Source: Sphagnum magellanicum (lineage: Eukaryota; Streptophyta; Sphagnopsida; Sphagnales; Sphagnaceae). Taken from it: a stretch of DNA of 64,000 nucleotides. A program made the translations under genes and the position numbers. Shown piece by piece: positions 21,911 to 33,837 of this stretch. The DNA lies in assembly GCA_021904315.1 (NCBI GenBank), contig CM038926.1:3520390-3584389 (forward strand), given 5' to 3'. Position 1 is the first letter of the stretch; each line of letters opens with the position of its first letter. Under the pieces are notes generated by a model, which saw only the letters and a list, made by a program, of their open reading frames with translations, was not told the DNA's origin and did not search any database.

Positions 21911-24900
21911 TTTTTTAAGATGGAACAATATTTATGATCGTTAGATCAAATGCAATACTTACTTTAAATATATATTTTTAGCGCATGCAATGTGAACATG
22001 TGGCAATTATAGAAACATCCACAATATGCCACATGTATTTTCTTGGTGTTTTAGGACAAATATATATTAATATTATTTTCATAATTTATGCCATATCACT
22101 AATAAACACATGGCACAACAATAGGGAACCACCATTTGCAATGTGTTATTTTCCAGTTTGTATAGAATTGAATTCACATAATTTTTTCAGGTTTTGAACG
22201 CAACCAATAATGGGGTGCCACATGTAAATTTTTTTCCTTTTTCTAACATGAAAATGATTGAAATATTAAATTGTGAATTAGGATCTAGGTATTCCATAAA
22301 TGTTGACATTTGGAGTCTCCAAGGATGATGCTTCACTGACACGTGGCATCATGGGATCAATTTAAAGGATGGATAGTTGTTAATTAAAATCAACGATCAA
22401 CCATTGGTTGATATTTCAATTTTTGAGTTAAATTTCGGTTTTGTAAGATGTTAGGCAATTTACATGTGGAATATTGATTACATATCATTATTAATATGCG
22501 GAAATAATTTAGGGATTGTGAAATGTCAAATGTTGGTCAGTAATTAGGGTTAGGGTTTCATTATGGTATTATAATTTCTTAATTAGGGTTTCCTTAACCC
22601 ATAATGCGATCTTCTAGTTTCTACATTTAGGGTTTTAGGGTTCTACAATTGACTCAAGGATGATAACCTCCACAACCAAGATACAAAATTACAATAAAAT
22701 AGATGCCAACAAAAAAAAATGTACATTCCATTCAATGTTTAATGTTGGTTTCAAGATAACATAATCCAAATCATTTCAAGCATTGCATTTCTAAAAATGC
22801 ATCAATAGTCACTAAATTCCTACAAGCTTATGACCATCATGAACTTACAATAGTGTCATGCACAAAGCCCATTAATTGTCATTATAAATGAACTTAACAA
22901 AAATGCCAACGTACCAATTCCATTTCGTTGGTGTGTTACCTTGCATATCATGCTTTAAAAACTTGCATGACCAGAAAAATATAGTCCCAAGTGTGCTGTC
23001 AACATTTACATTGAAGGGATCTACTATGATGGCATTTTCAATAAACACCTCATGTACAACAATAACCACATAATTGTTGGGTAGTTGCTTATCACCAATG
23101 AATCCACCACTTAGCCTGCATATCACTCATGTGCCTGCATTTCGTCGAGGTATACAATCCCGCATGAAGACTTGTGCCCCAATGCAAACCTACACATGTC
23201 AATCAATTCCTAAATTCATGTCCCTGGAATGCACAAGACTATGTTAGCCAATTATGGAAAAGTGACATCACATGGAGAAGGACTAATTATATTCTTACTT
23301 TAGCTGCAAATAATTTGCCATTAGCTGCCATTAACCTTGATGCCTTTGTCATCAAGGATGGACTTGGAAGTTGATCCTACATGTAAACAACATTATAGAA
23401 CAAGCATAATCACAAAATCCCTAGTTGGCTACACCTTCCACTTGCAAATATGGAAGACCCAATCAACAATATAGAAAAGAAAACCACCCATGGTTCAAAA
23501 TTAAAATTTTGAAGTTCATGCAATTCAAATAATCATGAATATACCTACTAGCAATTGATTGTCCCAAGTTTATCGGGGTTTAACACTAGTGAACTTAAGC
23601 TTGTGCTTGGGGGTTTACTTGCCAAACCTTGCATACATCACATTGCATTTCTAATTTAAGGTTTAAGCCTAACCCAACATGGTCCCATGTAGAATCCCAT
23701 TAGATTGATGTTTCTAGAAATTCTATTAGTAGACCACATGGTACATAATGTATATGGTCTAAAATAAAGCATTCAATGTGATAGGTACACCCTATCATCG
23801 AAAAAAAGTATGTATGGTTACCCCATTTGCATTCAAGACAATGTTTGCTACTGTGGATCCCATGGGCTTTGACATTTTGGATGGATTTGGGTGTTGGTCC
23901 TACATGCAAGCAAAATAGATCACTTATCCTAGGTAAAAATGCATTTAATCTTGGGAGCCCATGTGCATACTCACTAAATAAATCTAACAACCATAGTCAT
24001 AATAAGTGCATTAGTGATGAGGTTTTCCACAATTGACCATGTTGGAAACTTGGACCCCACTAGCATTATAAAAATAAAAAATTCCAACATGGATCAAGTT
24101 TATGGTAGTGATTATTCAATTCACCTAAGTTATTGTCAACCTCAACGTATCTTGTAACAAACTTGCACACTTTCGAGATGTTGGGAGATTACATGTTAGG
24201 TTTTACATCCCCGAAGTCGCATGTGGTTTATTTTATAAGTCTGCATTTAACCCACTCCCAGTCAGTTTAAGGTTCTACCAATAAGTAATACACAGATGAA
24301 ATTCACATATATGGTTTAGGCAAGTACCTCGTGTAACACTCCTAGCAAACCTGAAATACTAGTTCCATTTCCCCTACTTGTTCCGCTTGGACTAATATCA
24401 CCCTCCTTGCCATCATGTTATCGGGTTTGGTTTAAGGCCACATGGGCATTAGGTTTTTGCACCCCATCCACCTCATCCCTAAATTTTGTCAGCCTATTGG
24501 GGTTTCTAGTTGCAAGCTTTCTTGTAACGGTGACTTCTATAAGGATTCACACACTTGCGCCTTTTGCTCCAATGGGCAAATGAACACTGAGCCTCTCAAA
24601 CAACGTTTTTTGCGTATTAAGAACTGCATCCATGCTTGATTGCAAGTTTTATATTGACATAAAAGCCTCATCCACCTTGCAATCCACTATTGCAATTTTT
24701 GGGGATGGTCCTTTTCCTTGCTCCATGTGAGCTTCAATAAACAAAGAGCTCAAAATAATGTCAAACATATCAATGTAATTCACACAACAATTGGGTCACT
24801 CCCATGTGTTTACTTATTCTTCATGGCTTCTAGAAATTCATGTCACACCTATCCAAATACAAAACACATTGGACGTTCACCTTCCTAAAAGACATAAAAA

Positions 24901-27900
24901 TTTCACTAGGTTGAACTTCCAAGGCCCTTACCCCATTATGGTTAAAGCATATGTCACTACTCATTCATCCAATAAATTAGAAGTATGCAATTGAAATGAT
25001 ATATCTTTGTAACAACAACACAAACCCACAGCCCATTGTTGAATGCAACAACATGAGGACATGGTATATAATCCTTTTTGCATTAGATAGAAGGTGAGAA
25101 ATGGGAAATGGAGTTTATTTAATAATAACAACAATTACACACCATGTTAAATCTCAAGCAATAAGACCACCATATGGAATTCAAAAATTCATGCCAAGCA
25201 CACCAGATAGTTTAGATGAAGGGTAGGTTTATAACACCATGCTTGATAGGTATTAATTAGCTTACCACATATGCATTATTTGTTCGTTGCAAACCTTCAC
25301 TCCCATTTTGCATCTTTCCTAATCATGGTTGTTGCCCAGTCACAAACACCTATGAAACCCCAAGAGCCATGACTAAGATCCATACACACTACATTCAAAA
25401 TCTTGGGTGAAGTATACCATGTAGTTGGAATGGACACATGGATAAAAATTCAGTTGCGGATTAATTGTGTTTGGCATTTACAAATAGAGCCTCTTGTTGG
25501 ATTGGCCCAATCTGTTTCATCACATTATTCAAGCTTTGGATGACCTACTAGCAATGTAGACATGTTAAAAAAAAGATATACATAACATTGGCCTTATTAT
25601 ATACTACCAAAATTGATGGGAAAACAAAAAAACATGGTTATCTACATTCTATGAAATCATGTAAGTTCCGTGCCACAATACCATATAAATGCAATACAAC
25701 CTATAATGCACAAGTAGTGGGTTTGCATGTTAATGCAACATCTGATAAACAACACAAAACCTGCTTTATAAATTTTGGACCACTCCCACTGCCTTGTCTT
25801 CAAGATTTTCCCAGTTGTCATCTACATGTGGTCAAAATTCAACCCATGATCAGTATATGTAAATTGTCTATCCAAATCATGTTTCACTTGTTGCAACTTG
25901 TCCATATTTTGACTATCTATGGGTTTAGCTATTTTTAACAATCATAGTGCATGTTACTTTAGAATTATAGTCCATTGGTTTCAACTTGGGATCATTGGAA
26001 TCCCTTCCACATTGACAATTATTATTTGTTTTTTTGCTTCTATTCCAAGAACTATTACCAACTCCTTTTCGACCAATTTGGCATCGTCTCGATTACGCTT
26101 GTGAACAATTTTTTGATGTAATTGTTTAAGGTCAACTTCAAAAAATTGTGTTGTTGACATGGTTCCTCCAATTTGCACACTTGTGGTTTGGGAGATAGAT
26201 TTTGGAACTTGGCATTATTCGTCTTGCACCCTGTTTGATGGCCTTGGAGGGTAGTCCATTAGTTCATTAGGATAATATGATTGGGGAGGAGGATATTCAT
26301 TGTAAGGATAATAGGGGTCTTGCATTTCCACATAATGGTATGGTTGTGTAGGTGGCACATGTGGTCTTGCTGGGTATCACCCATAGCTAGGAGGCCTATA
26401 TGGCCTATATGCATGGTAGTCATGTGAAGGTCTAGGGACGTTTGCATGTGAAGTAGGTCGAGGGATGCTGGTTAGAGGTGGTGATGGGAACCTAGGGCCT
26501 TGAACCTACACAGAATTTTATGTGCAACAATATTGTGGAAATCATATTTCTTGTAACATGGTGGCAAATAGAAGTTGAATGGAAGCATACAATCATTATG
26601 CATAATGCATCAAGTAGTGTGAACTAAACAAACACACACATCACTACGTGTGAAACATTGGTGAAAATTTTTTGGTCCCTTCGCATGTTTGCACATAGTG
26701 TCCACATCCTCTTCTGCACTATCACCAGTCCCTTGATTAGTTGGAGGGCAATAATCTTCATTAGGATTTAAACCATTTTCTTCCCAGTTTAGGCCAAAGA
26801 GCAGCATCATCATCATCATTATAATGCTTGGGGCTTTATTCTTCTGCCATATTAGGTATTTGGATTGTTGCGTCATGGAGGTTCATCAATGGATTTTGCA
26901 AATCCGAAAATAGATTTTTTTTTCTAGGTGTTCTTGTCGATGCAATGTGCTCCTTCAAACTTTATAGCATTCAAACCTATAAATTCCACACCCATGCCTC
27001 CAAGCATTTTGCAAAACATAGTATTTGTAGGAATCAACTACCCTCATCCAACCAAGCTACAACAAATGCAACACAAAGTTTGATAGAACCACATAATAAT
27101 GATTCAACCCTACATATGTTCTGGCTAGTGGTATACAACCCACGCCATCTTGTCCTTCTAAACCCTACTCCATGACATTAACAAAAAACATGTTTCTTAC
27201 AACTTGTTTAATACAATGTGGGTTCTTGAGAGAGCTTATGAGCTTACACTTTTAAAGACTACAACAAAGCATATATTGTTCTCGACCATTGTTTGACATC
27301 TAAATTCTTCATATCCAACTTTCAGTTGGTTTTTCATAAGCTTATTGTTTAAGTCTAAGTTCGAGTCCAAGTAAATATTCATTTCCAGCTGCTCTTTGGT
27401 CTTGTCTGAATGCGAAACATTATTTAAGTAATGCATCATCCCCACAAAAGTGCCTTGCTCTTCAATGGTCACTTGACCAATCCTCACAACATTAAGAAAC
27501 CATAATAGAACTCGATGCAAACAAAGATAGGCATACTACCTAGAGTGCATTTAATGAGGTTGACCTTTGGCGATTAGGTTTAGAAAAAAGGTGGGGTAAG
27601 TTTCCTCAAAATCAGATTCCCTTGCAACCAATAACACATTGAAATTTTAACTAATCACAAGTGCACATGTGGACTACCAAGATGGAACGTTAGCTTTCTT
27701 GATTAGTCAATGCTCACCTTCATAAAAAAGGTCAAATTTTTTCTCTAGAATTCTTCACAAGTTTGTTAACTATATATTGGGTTGTTAGTTAAAAGCTACC
27801 TATGAACTTTTTTATGGACTTGACAGAAAAAAAGCAATCACAAGCGTGCATGAATAACTTTTTTTGTGCATTAGAATTGGTAACTTATAATTCTTGTGTA

Positions 27901-28285
27901 TTTGAAGTGAACTTGATCATCCTTATGTGCATATGAAGCCCAACCAATCAAAATGTGTTAGCTACCAAATTTGGGTTTTATCCAGGAAGGAATCAACAAA
28001 CTTTTTTTGGTCAACAATTGCACTAAACTTCTTACATTGGTTAATCCAAATCAATTTGCTTGTTATAGTGAAAAAACCCATGAATTAACCTAAAACATAT
28101 ATTAGTTATCTTGATAGTATATATCATATGTCCAAATTTTTCACTATACTAGCATTACTTGCGACCAATTATGAATCTGCATGATGTTTTTCTATGCAAA
28201 TCTTACACTAAGTAGTTACTTTATCTATAACTATACATATCTCCTAGAAATTATGGATTGCCTTTTGATTCCTTTGTAAGGATAA
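21911..28285 (-). other. Decayed minus-strand frames of unknown origin, possibly an En/Spm accessory region
   Basis: This 6.4-kb stretch has no intact gene. On the minus strand there are short open pieces: 27236-27520, 26610-26876 (runs of D codons), a proline- and tyrosine-rich stretch near 26230-26440 (YPPPQSYYPNELMDYPPRPS), 25981-26178 (VDLKQLHQKIVHKRNRDDA), and 22872-23126 (NYVVIVVHEVFIENAIIVDP, then a LGTIFFWSCKF block). The order of a proline-rich N-terminus, charged middle and beta-rich C-terminal block recalls accessory proteins of plant En/Spm elements, and the CACTA-like end at 21721 fits. This is inference only. A degenerate host gene with introns is equally possible. Confidence 0.25.
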
Positions 28286-28687
28286 TGTCAAGGGAGTAGT
28301 TACTTGCGATAATTATTAGTTCATATATTTATATTTATTTAGTTATTATTTTAGGAATTACTAACTATATTACATAATTTTTATCACCATTTGAATTTGA
28401 ATAAAACATAGGACTTTTTTTGCGAAATATACATCTTGGAAGAAGAAGAAAAGATGGAGAACATTGTATCATTGTAAAACATGGAGTTTTAATGGAATAT
28501 GAGAGAAATATAATTTGATTTTTGGGAAAGCTTTGTTCCATAGTCAGAGTTTGTTGTTTTGGTGTTTTTATCATACTTTCATTACTAGATTTTAATTATG
28601 AAACTAGTTCTAAGTAAAATTGAATGAACAAACTTTGTTAATATTAGTTTTATGAATTTTAGTCCAAATTTAAAACCAGAATATAGG

Positions 28688-29556
28688 CGATGCACCCCCA
28701 AACTCCTTGAAAGACTCAAATGTGAGTTTGAAAATGAAAATAACAGGAGTTGGGGTACGTTCCTTAGCTCGTAACATTTCAAGGTTAAAGGCATGTTGGA
28801 GCTTCGAGATGGGGATTAGAATGAATTACAAGCAAGTCAATTATTCATAAGGACCTGCACAAGCTAAACAATAAATTGATTAATGCATAGTTGAAGCATT
28901 TTTGGTGCACGGATGAGCCACGAACATACATGAATTCATATGATTCACCATAGCCTGGACTTGGGAGAAGTGACCAGCTTCCCCCTTATGCCACGAAGGC
29001 TGCGTACAAATGTCATTTTTCTCAAGACTCCTAAGTCAAAAGCCTCGAAATTTCCAAAATTGGGACTCTCGAGGCCCATAACTTCTTGTGAAGACCTCTG
29101 ATTAAGGTGAGGTTTAAAAAATATATGTAGCCTTGATCTAGAAATTTCCAATGATATGTGGCACACCACCTGCACACACATAATTCAGAGCAAATCTTAA
29201 CTTTTAGTGGTCGGGAGTCAAATTGACACTTTGACTCCTGGCCCTTTTTTCAACCATAACTTATGTTATTAGTACTCAAATGGATCATACAAGCTCATTT
29301 CAGACAATTACATTAAAAATTTCTTCTAATATATAAAGAACTTTTTAATTTAATGAATGTTGACCTTTCAAATTGCTCTTTGAAGATTCGAGAGTCCATA
29401 GGGACTTCAATTCCCAAAATGGGAGTCCACTTGAAAGTGTGTGGGCTCATTATTCCTTCACACTTCTTTGCACTCCCAGGAATGTGAGTGTGACCATTGA
29501 CTCGCACCTTTCCATGCCCTTGCATTGGTCGTGAGCCCAAGGCTGGGGTCATGACA
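28688..29556 (-). mobile_element. Solo LTR, copy B of the TGTCG family, nested in an LTR
   Basis: Read on the minus strand it starts TGTCATGACCCCAGCC and ends GGGGGTGCATCG, 869 bp. It sits inside the 5' LTR of the 28286-33837 element, and flanking 5-mers atagg (28683-28687) and ataag (29557-29561) are a duplication with one difference. The uninterrupted LTR copy at 33413-33837 shows the empty site. It is more diverged from copies A and D than they are from each other, suggesting an older insertion. Confidence 0.85.
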
Positions 29557-29635
29557 ATAAGATTAAAGATTTTGTATTTACCATTTGGTGACCATCCCAA
29601 GGTCTGAATTCAGAATGAATTTCAAAATGTCGTTT

Positions 29636-29787
29636 CACTACTAAAAATTTTGTCTTTTGCAACTTGTCTTATGCAACTAAAAAATCTCACATGTAACTAT
29701 TTTGGAGTTGCATGCAACATGTGCAATTGCATGCGACATTTTTTAGTTGCATAAGACAAGTTGCAAAAGACAAAATTTCTAATAGTG
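29636..29787. mobile_element. Palindromic CACTA-type MITE, copy 2 (152 bp)
   Basis: The element starts CACTACTAAAAATTTTG and ends with AAATTTCTAATAGTG, with long complementary arms and a larger centre than copy 1. The 3-bp duplication ttt flanks it (29633-29635, 29788-29790). The homologous leader of the 1-19400 element near 18925 lacks the insertion. It lies about 40 bp downstream of the primer-binding region of the host retroelement. Confidence 0.88.
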
Positions 29788-31329
29788 TTTATGTCTTGTT
29801 GTTGAATTTTTTTTTTATATAGATAGATAATGAACTTTAGTTTCATTTTTTACATTTTTTTTCAAATCTTGATCATAATTTTTTGTTCAGGAAGCATATT
29901 TAAGCAAAGTAGTTAATTGTGAGGATTTTGTTCTAATGCAAAAGTTTGTTCAGATTTGAATTAGGATGTGGAGAGATGGAAAATAAAATTGTAACTAAAA
30001 GTTTGAGGAGACAATTATAATAAGTTGTATTACATGAACAAGTGGAAAATGGCGTTACCATTAACAACAATTTGAGTGTAGATCAAGTAGATTAATGGTT
30101 TAAAACACCTAGAAGAGTTTTAAAAATAAAACAAAGACATTCATGGACTAAAGAAAGACATGTAGGTGACAAAATGCTTTAAGTAGCACCAATTATTCCT
30201 TGTGAAGTATAAACTAGTGAAGCACAGAAGGCGCACTAATAGTCTACAACAAAACTCCAAAAAAATAGAATTTTAGATGAGTTTACATGAAGGAGTCAAG
30301 AATCTGAACTTCAACAAAAAGTTGTGTCAGAATCAATAGATTTGATGCAGTAACATGATTCTAATGATCTGATTCAAAAAGAAGAATAAAAACTCAACAG
30401 GTCAAAAAAGGAAGAAGTGGTACCAAGGTACAAATCTACTTCACCTCTTTATTATTAGAAGGCGAGGAGAATGGAAAATTTGAACAAAGAGCTCAGAATG
30501 TTGAACCTTCGATTCATTATGTGTTAAGCTAGAAGCTGCAACTCAAGGTATCAAAATATCCAAAGGAGTTGACTTAATATTTATAACTAGACAAGAAATT
30601 ATAAGCTTACCAAGAATAGAACTAATAGTAGCAGAAAATGTTCCTATGGTTGTAAGAGTGAAGTATAATGAACCCAAAGTTAATCAGCAAAATGGAAGCA
30701 TTATGAATGGAGTTCCAAGGGATTGGAGTAGAAGAATTCATATTGTAAACAAAGTTCCAAGACAAAATTCTCCACGTTGCACATATTGCCATTAGATTGG
30801 ACATTAGATCAATGAATGTCCATTTATTGAAGAAAATGTGAGGCAAGGATTTGTTGAACTTTTCCAAAATCTAAATTTAAAACCTGCAAGAGTAGGGAAT
30901 CATGGACATATTGAACTACAAGATTTGTACCATGAAAGGGTTAGAATTTTCAATAGACTCAAAAAACAGATCTGGAGAAATAACTTAGTAAAAATGAAAA
31001 TTCAAACTATGGCCTAGATGCTCGTGTTAGAGTATTTAAAGTTGCCATTATAACAAATAGTGAAATAAATGATGTGGAAATTGTTAATTTGTTTAGGGTT
31101 TAGGGTTTTACTACCTACATGGGATATAGTACCTATTTTTGTAGCTCTTATACAAAGCTTGTTACATCAAAGACGATATTGGAGTTGGACTTACTTACGC
31201 AAGAACTTTAAATTCAGAATGGAACTAGTAACATCTATGCCACTATATTCTATGGCAATGCCCCAGTTTATAATTATAATTACTAAAGCTCCATTTATAT
31301 CAACACTAGTTAATATTGTTATTGGTATC

Positions 31330-31800
31330 AGATCCAAATCACAAATTCCAAGGGGAATAGAATTTGTGAGTTTGCATGAAGATATGCTTCAGGAGGTGAA
31401 CAAAGTTTTTACTAGTAAGCCATTAGATCAAAGAGGAGGCAACTTAGATCCGCCAAGACCTCCAAGATATTTTGGATTACTAATGGTGCATCTAATCAAG
31501 CCACCATTACCACCAAACAGACCTCATTGTCTACCACATAACTATCTTGAGTATGTCAAGAATTTTGACCTAGACGCTCATGTCAGAGTATTTAAAGCTG
31601 CCATTAGAACAAATAGTGAAATAAATGATGTGGAAATTGTTAATTTGTTCATTTTTACCTTCAGAAATACTATGTCTAATTAGTGTAACGATTATTTGGG
31701 AGATTGCCTAGATTGTACTTTTGCAAAATTGCAATTAGTTTTTTGTAAAAGGTACAAAAAAGTTCAGAATGATGAACAAATTTACCAGCAATTGAAAAAA
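31330..31800 (+). mobile_element. Gag core (part of 28286-33837 fossil)
   Basis: The plus strand encodes a proline-rich lead, then FDLDAHVRVFKAAIRTNSE and FTFRNTMSN. These match the gag core encoded at 12077-12328 on the minus strand. A short homologous stretch of about 75 bp also appears upstream at 31019-31095, so part of this gag sequence is present twice. It belongs to a broken element. Confidence 0.75.
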
Positions 31801-31999
31801 TGAAGTAGGAGAAGAATGAAAGAATGGAAGTCTATTTGAAAGATTATTAAAGTTGGCCAATAGTCTTCAACACAAGACAACAGATAATTTCTTAACTATT
31901 ATTTTCATGGTTGGATTATAACCATGTTTGCATTTAGCAATAGTAGGTATGAAGAGAGTAACTCTATAGCAACATAAGGAAGCAGCTTTGGTTTGTGAT

Positions 32000-32088
32000 C
32001 TACTAGAAATTTTGTCTTTTGCAACTTGTCTTATGCAACTAAAAAATGTCGCATGCAACTGCACATGTTGCATGCAACTCCAAAATAG
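32000..32088. mobile_element. Palindromic CACTA-type MITE, copy 3, partial
   Basis: The sequence CTACTAGAAATTTTGTC followed by CAACTTGTCTTATGCAAC matches one arm and the centre of copies 1 and 2. The second arm is not visible and no duplication can be defined. It lies inside the 28286-33837 element. Confidence 0.75.
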
Positions 32089-32199
32089 TGAAAAAACACG
32101 GAGAATGAGAACAAGGATTCGTAGAATATCAAAATGGAAAGAGATTCCTTGCATGCAACTTTAAATGAAACAAATGCCAATCATTAGGGTTTTAAAGTA

Positions 32200-32850
32200 G
32201 AGAAGGATATTTTGAATATAAAACATGGTAAACTTTAGAGGGATTATGGGCACATGGAGGAAACTTTCTTGAAGCACCATAAGGAGGTGGAGGAGCTTAG
32301 AGTGGACAATGTTAATGCATATTAGGCTAAGAATGAAATACAGAAACAAGCTTACTAGAAATATGCATAGATGGACATAAATTTACAAAAGCAGTTGGCC
32401 TTAATGAAAAGTTGAACAATCAACTTTTGGAGGAGACCTAGAAAACAAAACCTTTCAATTATGATATTGTCTTTACATAAAAATAATGAATTCAAGAAGC
32501 AAAATACTTTGCTTCAAGTAAAACTGAAGGTGCTATCAATGGAGGAAAAAGATGTAGACTTATGGTGGGATGCAATTCAGGACATTGTCCAAAAGGATAT
32601 TGGGAAGGTTTGCAAGAAGTATGAGAGGAATGGAAGGTTGTATAGACACATGATTTCTCAAATGGAAAAAATTATGCCATCATTTGAATATGAACCTTTA
32701 GTTCTATCTCCAGAACCAGAGACTTTAGATGAGGAAGAAGATAGAAGGGATACAAATGGGGCAAGACCATGTACAATAGTTGAAGAGGAGCCAAGAAACC
32801 TTAGAGGAAGAAAGGATAGTCCTAAAAGGGAGGCTGTTACATAGACTCTA
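32200..32850 (+). mobile_element. Coiled-coil ORF region (part of 28286-33837 fossil)
   Basis: An open stretch at 32461-32844 encodes a charged helical protein part (KNNEFKKQNTLLQVKLKVLS, then EDRRDTNGARPC towards the end). The preceding bases encode more heptad-like sequence matching the 1-200 end of the other family member. It is followed by glutamine-rich sequence to about 33360 and then the 3' LTR. This is the family's extra ORF between gag-pol and the 3' LTR. Confidence 0.65.
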
Positions 32851-33412
32851 AAACAAGTAAAATTTGTTTTGCAGGAAGTTAGCTTTCAAAAGTACGCATT
32901 TGTAGCCACAAAGATAGGGGAACATATACAATTTAAGGAATTTATAATTCAACAAGATTAGTAGGGTCAAATTGAACATGTGTTAGAGCTGCAACAACAA
33001 GATCAAATTCATATTACATAAGATCTACAGTCAAATTAGTAACTATAAATTATATTAGAGTTACAACAATAAGAACAAACTCATGTCACATCATATTTGA
33101 AGTTACAAGAACAGTTACAAGTGACAACAAAAATGCAATCACAATAATAGAGAGCAACCCATCAACAAACAACTGCACAGTTGTCAATAGAGGCATCATA
33201 AGAGCAACAACATACTATGTATACAACAAAAAATCCAATAGTGCTTCAATATGAAATATAGGTAGAGTAGACTGTAGAATAAACATAGCAAATTGTTGTA
33301 TAAATATATCAAATTTTTGAATCACACGATCAAAAACAACAAAACATTCAACTTTTTTAACACATTTTTGATCTAGAATTCCAAGACATAATTTAGAGTG
33401 CGGGTGGGGTAA

Positions 33413-33837
33413 TGTTATGGGAGTAGTTATTTATGGTAATTATTAGTTAATATATTTCTATTTACTTAGTTATTGTTTATAAGAATTACTAACTATATTA
33501 CATAGTTTTCATCACCATTTGAATTTGAATAGAACATAGGACTATTTTTTTTAGATATATCTTTGGAGAAGAGAAAAAGATGAGGACCATTGTATCATTG
33601 TAGATAATGGAACTTTAATGGAGTATGATAGAAATATACTTTGATTTCTAGAAAAACTTTGTTTCCATAGTCAAAGTTTATTGTTTTTGTGTTTTTATCA
33701 TACTTTCATTGCTGGATTTTAATTTAGAAACTAGTTCTAAGTAGATCTAAATGAACAAACTTTGTTAGTATTAGTTTTATTACAATTTAGTCTAGATTTT
33801 AGACCAAAATATAGGATTAGAGATTTTGTATTTACCA
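33413..33837 (+). repeat. 3' LTR of the 28286-33837 retrotransposon
   Basis: The LTR starts TGTTATGGGAGTAG and ends GTATTTACCA, 425 bp. It matches the other LTRs of the family by eye over its full length, with scattered single-base differences. Confidence 0.87.

Larger units (their letters stand above)
28286..33837 (+). mobile_element. LTR retrotransposon fossil without recognisable pol, same family as 1-19400
   Basis: Both LTRs are present on the plus strand: the 5' LTR (28286-28687 plus 29557-29583, split by a nested solo LTR) and the 3' LTR (33413-33837). A primer-binding region follows the 5' LTR (TGGTGACCATCCC, about 29586-29598), and a purine-rich tract GCGGGTGGGGTAA precedes the 3' LTR. 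The interior has the leader, the upstream zinc-knuckle segment (about 30770-30830), the gag core (31330-31800) and the coiled-coil region (32200-32850). I see no protease, reverse transcriptase or integrase, so it looks like a non-autonomous derivative. It is also broken in gag. No clear target-site duplication is visible. Confidence 0.85.

Noticed and set aside
31080-31115. TTTAGGGTTTAGGG as a telomeric repeat site
   Set aside because: Only two units are present, inside a retroelement. That is too short to mean a former telomere. Similar TTAGGG phrases near 22540-22650 are equally isolated.
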